From assembly GCA_046074525.1 (NCBI GenBank), contig JBJTOK010000010.1, forward strand, positions 62,001-126,000: DNA of 64,000 bases. Reading direction: 5' to 3'. The notes under the pieces were generated by a model. The model saw only the letters and a program-made list of their open reading frames with translations, had not been told where the DNA came from and did no database searches. The stretch comes from JAHEZL01 sp046074525 (GTDB lineage: Bacteria; Bacteroidota; Bacteroidia; Flavobacteriales_C; GCA-002722245). The position numbers and the translations under genes are program-made. Below, one piece after another: positions 59,723 through 64,000 of the stretch (the stretch's first letter is position 1; every line of letters starts with the position of its first letter).

Positions 59723-60076
59723 ATGAAAAAAATATTCCATTTAAAAACCTGTTCTACCTGCCAGAAAATCCTCAAGGAAGTAAAGCCTGGAAAGGATGTG
59801 GAGCTGCAGGATATCAAGACTGAAAAAATCACTCCCGAGCAGCTCGATGCGATGTATAAAATTGCCGGTTCCTATGAGAATCTCTTTACCAGAAAATCGA
59901 TGAAATACCGCAGCATGGGTTTGGCAGATAAAAAACTCACCGAGAAAGATTACCGCAAACTCATCCTGGAAGAATATACTTTCCTGAAACGCCCGGTAAG
60001 CGTGATCGGAAATGAAATTTTCATTGGCAATACCAAAGCCGCTGTAGAAGCACTGAAAGCGAAACTGAAAAAATAG
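59723..60076 (+). CDS. ArsC/Spx-family thioredoxin-fold protein
   Basis: A 117-residue protein with the ArsC-like fold. The N-terminal KIFHLKTCSTCQKIL holds Cys10 and Cys13 (CSTC). The helix-turn LFTRKSMKYRSMGLADKKLT and the strand FLKRPVSVIGNEIFIGNT follow the family, with the conserved Arg-Pro. Members act as arsenate reductase-like enzymes (Cys near the N-terminus) or as Spx/MgsR regulators. I cannot choose. The DMT exporter gene starts 1 bp after its stop, implying a shared transcript. Confidence 0.88.
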   Translation: MKKIFHLKTCSTCQKILKEVKPGKDVELQDIKTEKITPEQLDAMYKIAGSYENLFTRKSMKYRSMGLADKKLTEKDYRKLILEEYTFLKRPVSVIGNEIFIGNTKAAVEALKAKLKK

Positions 60077-60077
60077 A

Positions 60078-60962
60078 ATGACGAAAAACACCCTCGCCCA
60101 TCTCACGCTTACCATGGTAAGCATTGTGTATGGCGCCAATTATGTCATCATCAAAATTGTATCACCCTCGCATATGGGACCCAGCGGACTCGTACTCATA
60201 CGTACGGTAATGGCTGTAGCTTTCTTCTGGATTGCCGGACTATTTTTGAAAAACGCTAAAAAAATTGAGAAGCAAGACTGGTCGAAAATTGTGCTCTGCT
60301 CCATTTGCGGAGCGGCCTTTAACCAACTCACTTTCTTTCAGGGCGCGGTGAACACATCCCCTATCGATGCTTCGCTCATTATGACCAGTAATCCCATTAT
60401 TGTACTGATTTTCGCATCTGTTTTGCTCAAGGAAAAACTCACAAAGATGAAACTCGTCGGCATAGCCCTGGGCTGTATCGGCGCGGTGTTCATCATCATG
60501 CAGAAAGAAGGTGAAAACACTTCTTCCAGCTTGTATGGTAATACCATGATTTTTGTGAACTCTATTTTGTTCGGACTCTACGTGGTACTTGTAAAACCTC
60601 TCATCACCAAATACGACACCATTACATTGATGAAATGGATTTTCCTTTTCGGACTCCTGATGCTGATTCCCTTTGGCTACAATGAAACATTGGCTGTCGA
60701 CTGGGATAGTTTCGACAACACAATATGGTGGGCTTTTATTTATTCTTCGGCCATTGTGACTTTTCTGGCTTACGTCCCCAATATTCTCGCCCTGCGCTGG
60801 GTATCTTCAGCACTGGTAAGTTCCTATCTCTACGTTCAGCCGCTGATCGCAGCAGCATTGGCAATGCTGTGGCTCGATGAAAGCTTATCGTTTTCAGCCA
60901 TCTTTGCCGCTATCCTTATTTTTATTGGGGTTTACCTCGTAGGCAAGGAAAGCAAGGCCTAA
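60078..60962 (+). CDS. DMT-family (EamA) transporter
   Basis: A 294-residue inner-membrane protein with ten predicted transmembrane helices arranged as two EamA repeats (first: MVSIVYGANYVIIKIVSPSH...; second from about residue 155: SILFGLYVVLVKPLITKYD). A helix-ending PLIAAALAMLWLDESLS motif is typical. These carriers export amino acids, nucleosides or other metabolites. The substrate is unknown. It is coupled to the ArsC-like gene, but no arsenical link is evident from that alone. Confidence 0.9.
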   Translation: MTKNTLAHLTLTMVSIVYGANYVIIKIVSPSHMGPSGLVLIRTVMAVAFFWIAGLFLKNAKKIEKQDWSKIVLCSICGAAFNQLTFFQGAVNTSPIDASLIMTSNPIIVLIFASVLLKEKLTKMKLVGIALGCIGAVFIIMQKEGENTSSSLYGNTMIFVNSILFGLYVVLVKPLITKYDTITLMKWIFLFGLLMLIPFGYNETLAVDWDSFDNTIWWAFIYSSAIVTFLAYVPNILALRWVSSALVSSYLYVQPLIAAALAMLWLDESLSFSAIFAAILIFIGVYLVGKESKA

Positions 60963-60978
60963 GTGCTTTTTCTTACTT

Positions 60979-61009
60979 TTGGGAATATATAAGGAATCCC
61001 TTATGTTTG
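60979..61009 (+). promoter_or_regulatory. Promoter of the yicC-gmk-nadD operon
   Basis: TTG at 60979-60981, a 20-bp gap and TATGTTTG at 61002-61009 (perfect TAnnTTTG), with the yicC ATG at 61013 only 3 nt downstream. The expected mRNA is leaderless or nearly so. Confidence 0.6.
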
Positions 61010-61012
61010 TGC

Positions 61013-61879
61013 ATGGTAAAATCAATGACAGGTTTCGGGAAAAGCGAAGTGCAGTTCGGCGGAAAAGTCGCCACTGTGGAAATCAAGTCGCTCAACAGTA
61101 AACAAACCGATATCAGCGTGCGCATGCCGCACCAGTACAAATCCAAGGAAATTGACTTGCGCAACCTTATTACCCAAGCATTGAATCGAGGTAAAATTGA
61201 TTTTACACTCAACATCGAATCTTCAGAAAACAACAGCACCAAAATCAACAAGGAACTGGCATTGCAATACTTCCAGCAAATTAAGGAACTGGAACCGTCG
61301 GTTGGCGATAAAATGTCGGAAGAAGTATTGTCTATCATCCTCCGCATGCCCGATGTAATGGGCAGCACCAAAGAGGAAATCGATGAAAACGAATGGACCA
61401 ACATCATCAAGGCAGTGAACGCCGCTTTAGCCAATCTCGATCAATTTCGCTGTTCGGAAGGAAAAGAACTGGAAAAAGACCTTTTCCTGCACATCAAAAA
61501 CATTGAAGAACATTTGAAAAGTCTTGAGCCCCTGGATAAAATCCGTGTAGCTAAAGTGCGCGAAAAACAGGAAAAAGCCATTGCTGACCTGAAAGACGCC
61601 AACATTGATAAAAACCGTTTTGAGCAGGAGTTGATTTACTACTTTGAAAAAATCGACATCAGCGAAGAAAAAGTACGCCTCAGCACGCACCTCAACTATT
61701 TCATTCAAACCGCGAAAGAAGAAAATCCGGGAAAAAAACTTGGCTTCATTGCTCAGGAAATCGGCCGTGAAATAAATACCATAGGCTCTAAAGCCAACGA
61801 TGCCGACATCCAGAAAGCAGTGGTGCAAATGAAAGACGAACTCGAAAAAATTAAAGAACAAAGCTTAAATGTCCTCTAA
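61013..61879 (+). CDS. YicC-family endoribonuclease
   Basis: A 288-residue protein with the conserved start MVKSMTGFGKSEVQ; the ATG at 61013 is preferred over a TTG two codons upstream. The middle has VEIKSLNSKQTDISVRMP, and the C-terminal DUF1732 part is SEEKVRLSTHLNYFIQTAKEENPGKKLGFIAQEIGREINTIGSKAND (shown here only as landmarks: EEKVRLSTHLNYFI, GREINTIGSKAN). E. coli YicC has been reported to be an endoribonuclease acting on small RNAs. It overlaps gmk by 11 bp, a very conserved yicC-gmk pairing. Confidence 0.93.
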   Translation: MVKSMTGFGKSEVQFGGKVATVEIKSLNSKQTDISVRMPHQYKSKEIDLRNLITQALNRGKIDFTLNIESSENNSTKINKELALQYFQQIKELEPSVGDKMSEEVLSIILRMPDVMGSTKEEIDENEWTNIIKAVNAALANLDQFRCSEGKELEKDLFLHIKNIEEHLKSLEPLDKIRVAKVREKQEKAIADLKDANIDKNRFEQELIYYFEKIDISEEKVRLSTHLNYFIQTAKEENPGKKLGFIAQEIGREINTIGSKANDADIQKAVVQMKDELEKIKEQSLNVL

Positions 61880-62453
61880 TCTCTATAAAGGCAAACTGAT
61901 TATTTTTTCGGCTCCGTCGGGCGCAGGAAAAACAACCATCGTGCGCCACCTACTCACGAAGGATTTCGGACTGGAATTCTCTATATCGGCCTGTACTCGC
62001 CAACGACGAGAAGGAGAAGTACATGGCAGGGACTATTACTACATGACCATTCCCGAATTCAAAAGCAATATTGAACTCGAGGAATTTGTAGAATGGGAAG
62101 AAGTGTATAAAGACAATTTTTACGGCACACTGAAATCGGAAATCAACCGCATCTGGAAAAAAGGACACCATGTTATTTTTGATGTGGATGTGGATGGCGG
62201 ACTCAATCTCAAAAAAGCTTTTGGCGACCGCGCGCTCTCTATTTTTGTAATGCCTCCGTCTATCGAATCTCTGCGCGAACGACTCGAGCAACGCGACACC
62301 GAAACACACGAAAGCATCGCCCGCCGTATTGGCAAGGCGCCTCTTGAACTGGAAAAATCATCTCTATTTGATCTCATCATAGTAAACTCCGACCTGGAAA
62401 TGGCTTGTGCAAAGGCTGAGCAGGTGGTGGAAGAATTTCTGGAAGGGAAGTAA
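61869..62453 (+). CDS. gmk: Guanylate kinase
   Basis: A 194-residue kinase converting GMP to GDP. The P-loop is FSAPSGAGKTTIV near residue 13, the GMP-binding residues are in SISACTRQRREGEVHGRDYYY and the Walker B-like segment is HVIFDVDVDGGLNLKK. The ATG at 61869 overlaps the yicC end, as expected. It lies 5 bp upstream of nadD. Confidence 0.96.
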   Translation: MSSNLYKGKLIIFSAPSGAGKTTIVRHLLTKDFGLEFSISACTRQRREGEVHGRDYYYMTIPEFKSNIELEEFVEWEEVYKDNFYGTLKSEINRIWKKGHHVIFDVDVDGGLNLKKAFGDRALSIFVMPPSIESLRERLEQRDTETHESIARRIGKAPLELEKSSLFDLIIVNSDLEMACAKAEQVVEEFLEGK

Positions 62454-62458
62454 AACCA

Positions 62459-63034
62459 ATGAAAAAAATCGGACTCTTCTTCGGTTCCTTCAATCCTATT
62501 CATAATGGTCACATGATACTGGCCAACTACATGCTGGAATTCACCAATGCAGAAGAAATCTGGTTTGTTATTTCACCGCAAAATCCGCTTAAAGAAAAAG
62601 CTTCTCTCCTCTCCGAAAACGACCGCTATCAGCTGGTTTTGGAGGCTATTGAAAACGAACCCCGCTTCAGGGCTTCCACTATTGAATTCAAATTCGCGCA
62701 ACCATCCTATACGATCAACACACTCGTCCACCTTCAGGAAAAATATCCTGCTTATGATTTTTCTCTCATCATTGGAGAAGACAATCTTGGCACTTTCCAT
62801 AAATGGAAAAACCACGAACGCATTTTAGAATTGTGTGATTTGCTGGTTTACCCTCGTCCACACTGCGAAAAAACCGCTTTTCATACCTATGAAAAAGTAA
62901 AACTGGTAGACGCCCCGCAAGTAGATATTTCTTCCAGCTTCATTCGCAAAGCGATTAAAGACGGAAAAAACGTGCAGTACTTCGTTCCGGAAAGAGTGTG
63001 GAAATACATGATGGAATGGGGTTTTTATAAATAA
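62459..63034 (+). CDS. nadD: Nicotinate-nucleotide adenylyltransferase
   Basis: A 191-residue enzyme converting nicotinate mononucleotide to deamido-NAD. The nucleotidyltransferase motif is GLFFGSFNPIHNGHM (GxFxPxHxGH) at residues 5-19. The C-terminal PQVDISSSFIRKAIKDGK carries the ISSSxIR motif. SLIIGEDNLGTFHKWKN is the usual core. Together with nadK at 50 kb, two NAD(P) steps are encoded in the window. Confidence 0.96.
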   Translation: MKKIGLFFGSFNPIHNGHMILANYMLEFTNAEEIWFVISPQNPLKEKASLLSENDRYQLVLEAIENEPRFRASTIEFKFAQPSYTINTLVHLQEKYPAYDFSLIIGEDNLGTFHKWKNHERILELCDLLVYPRPHCEKTAFHTYEKVKLVDAPQVDISSSFIRKAIKDGKNVQYFVPERVWKYMMEWGFYK

Positions 63035-63040
63035 CAGATT

Positions 63041-63583
63041 ATGATGATTGAATTCGCGCTAACGGAAAATGACTATTTGCACTATCAGCTATACACAGCA
63101 TCATTGTCAAAGAGAATAATTGCAAAAAGAAAAAAAAGTAAATTTATTGTTCCACTTATATATCTGCTTCTCGGGGTTTTTCCCTTAATCAATTCAGACT
63201 TCATCTTTGCTTCTGGCTTTTTCTTTTTTGCTGTACTTTGGTTTTTTATTTACCCTCTATGGGAAAGCCGCTATTACTACAAACATTATCAAAATTTCAT
63301 CAAGGAAAATTACAGTAATCAAACTGAACAAAAAGCAACTCTGGAATTCAATGGCACTACTTTGCTTTCCAAAGGCAATCTGGGTGAATCAAAAATAAAC
63401 TTAACGAAAATATTGGATATCGTGGAGTTACGGGATTTGTTCATCCTTCGACTGGATACCGCCAGAGGAATTATTATTCCAAAATCAGCAACCAATACTG
63501 AACAAATGAGATCGCAACTGAAAGAAATCTCTAAGCAGCTTAATAAAAATTATAAAGACGAAACGCAGTGGGAGTGGAAATAA
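63041..63583 (+). CDS. YcxB-like membrane protein
   Basis: A 180-residue protein with two membrane helices (PLIYLLLGVFPLINSDFIF; FFFFAVLWFFIYPLW) between a short N-terminal beta region and a ~95-residue C-terminal domain (ATLEFNGTTLLSKGNLGESK, LRLDTARGIIIPKSA) of YcxB type. It is probably anchored in the inner membrane with the domain in the cytoplasm. Function unknown. The ATG at 63041 or 63044 is the start. It follows nadD by 6 bp but looks less conserved than the preceding genes. Confidence 0.72.
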   Translation: MMIEFALTENDYLHYQLYTASLSKRIIAKRKKSKFIVPLIYLLLGVFPLINSDFIFASGFFFFAVLWFFIYPLWESRYYYKHYQNFIKENYSNQTEQKATLEFNGTTLLSKGNLGESKINLTKILDIVELRDLFILRLDTARGIIIPKSATNTEQMRSQLKEISKQLNKNYKDETQWEWK

Positions 63584-63615
63584 TCATACCACACTCCGTT
63601 AAATTGAAAATATAG

Positions 63616-63869
63616 CTGAGAATGGGATTGCTTCAATTTTTGGGTACAAAAATTTTCGCAATGACGAACAAGAATCAGTGTGAGAGTGGGTTTTGAGAAT
63701 GGGCCGGCAACTTCGTGCGAAGGCCCGAGCCAAGATGCGGGCCAGCGCTGGAGGTGAGGCAAAAAGCGCGGCCAAGGAACGAAGGCAACGCGTTTTTGCC
63801 GAGGCGCGTGGAAGCATATCTTGGCTATTGATTTTTTGTTACTTTTTCATCAAGGAAAAAGTAAAGAAA
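63616..63869. repeat. Composite repeat region between YcxB-like gene and prfB
   Basis: A 250-bp non-coding spacer. It holds family B repeat copy 2 (63624-63665), the 24-bp family C unit (63674-63697), then a GC-rich block (63701-63810) with internal inverted repeats including GGCAAAAA/TTTTTGCC (63758-63765, 63793-63800), and a terminator hairpin at its end. Small open frames across this block on either strand are chance readings of the repeat and I do not call them genes. It lies between convergent genes. Confidence 0.65.
63839..63864. terminator. Bidirectional terminator hairpin at the prfB end
   Basis: A perfect 10-bp stem TTACTTTTTC (63839-63848) / GAAAAAGTAA (63855-63864) with a 6-nt loop, flanked by a T-tract on the plus-strand approach (ATTTTTTG) and ending 5 nt before the prfB stop codon. 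It could stop transcripts from both convergent genes. Confidence 0.6.
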
Positions 63870-64000
63870 TTACCCCCCATACTCCATCAAATAAGCCTTT
63901 ACAAAAGGCATCAGCTCCCCATCCATCACATCGCCCACATTACTCGTCTCCTGACCTGTACGAACATCTTTCACCATTTTATAAGGATGCATCACATAAG
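63870..64000 (-). CDS. prfB: Peptide chain release factor 2, C-terminal end (cut by window)
   Basis: The last 42 residues of a gene reading leftwards from the window edge: YVMHPYKMVKDVRTGQETSN, then a VMDGELMPFVKAYLMEYGG tail and TAA. The VMHPYKMVKD(L/V)RT block is the end of domain 4 of RF2, which recognises UGA and UAA stops and triggers peptide release. The gene continues beyond base 64000, so the catalytic GGQ and the usual prfB frameshift site are not visible. Confidence 0.88.
   Translation of the reverse strand, partial: YVMHPYKMVKDVRTGQETSNVGDVMDGELMPFVKAYLMEYGG

Noticed and set aside
63550..63817. Short Arg/Ala-rich and Ser/Leu-rich frames in the last intergenic spacer
   Set aside because: They fall inside the GC-rich repeat block and its flanks, have no upstream signals and share no pattern beyond the repeat itself.
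1..64000. CRISPR arrays, tRNA, rRNA and riboswitches
   Set aside because: I looked for regularly spaced direct repeats, tRNA T-loop (GTTCGAATC-like) motifs and long conserved leaders before biosynthetic genes (purQ, pdxJ, pyrC) and saw none. By-eye reading cannot exclude small structured RNAs.

Overview
This window is a stretch of chromosome from a member of the Bacteroidota (Bacteroidetes). The evidence is T9SS-type C-terminal sorting domains on secreted proteins, DUF6089 and DUF4296 proteins, a bacterial GH3-family protein, Bacteroidota-type promoter elements (TAnnTTTG), very weak Shine-Dalgarno signals, and signal peptides that are mostly cleaved just before Gln. The DNA is moderately AT-rich. 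The species cannot be named from the sequence alone. I saw no rRNA, tRNA, CRISPR array, prophage or plasmid functions. Most of the window is densely packed conserved core genome.

Layout. 1-7.4 kb: the end of a GH3-family gene, a lipoprotein, a deoxynucleoside kinase, a FemAB/GNAT-like and polysaccharide-deacetylase pair, purQ, anmK and an acyl-CoA dehydrogenase. 7.5-13 kb: a lipoprotein, a flotillin-like SPFH protein and a MacAB-like ABC export module (ATPase, permease, lipoprotein adaptor). 13-22.8 kb: a secreted 23-residue-repeat protein, recG, a small membrane lipoprotein broken by an in-frame TAG, an MsbA-like exporter, rbfA, a LolC/E-like permease, a VWA-domain protein and an RsmB-like rRNA methyltransferase. 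22.8-29.3 kb is the accessory island: a gene remnant, a complete IS4-family element with 9-bp target duplications, and two tandem paralogous beta-helical T9SS cargo genes. The insertion sequence landed in the third codon of the first of these. 29.3-41.7 kb: polA, mscL, a glutaminyl-cyclase-like lipoprotein and four aminoacyl-tRNA synthetases (cysS, aspS, trpS, tyrS), interleaved with MORN-like, lipoprotein and LuxE-like genes. 42-47.5 kb: an epimerase, a DUF4296 lipoprotein, a MORN protein and a pyrC/glycosyltransferase/hydrolase/pdxJ operon. 47.5-57.6 kb: an outer-membrane-biogenesis run (CBS protein, BamA-like protein, nadK, two DUF6089 proteins, uppS, bamA, two skp/ompH, murI). 57.7-64 kb: a gamma-carbonic anhydrase, a T9SS cargo protein, ArsC-like, DMT exporter, yicC, gmk, nadD, a YcxB-like protein and the end of prfB.

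Themes. Envelope building dominates: undecaprenyl-PP synthesis (uppS), D-Glu supply (murI), peptidoglycan recycling (anmK), lipid export (msbA-like), lipoprotein release (LolC/E-like), outer-membrane protein chaperoning and insertion (skp, bamA), and processing of N-terminal Gln on exported proteins (the QC-like lipoprotein). The most interesting observations are: (1) the IS insertion that removed the ATG of a T9SS cargo gene but supplies an in-frame TTG from its own terminal repeat; (2) an in-frame TAG inside a transmembrane helix of a lipoprotein whose frame continues for 56 sensible codons; and (3) dispersed palindromic repeats that occur only between convergent gene ends. Apart from the IS-occupied junction, every convergent junction here is either 8 bp or less or filled by such an element. 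I found no convincing new defence or biosynthetic system.
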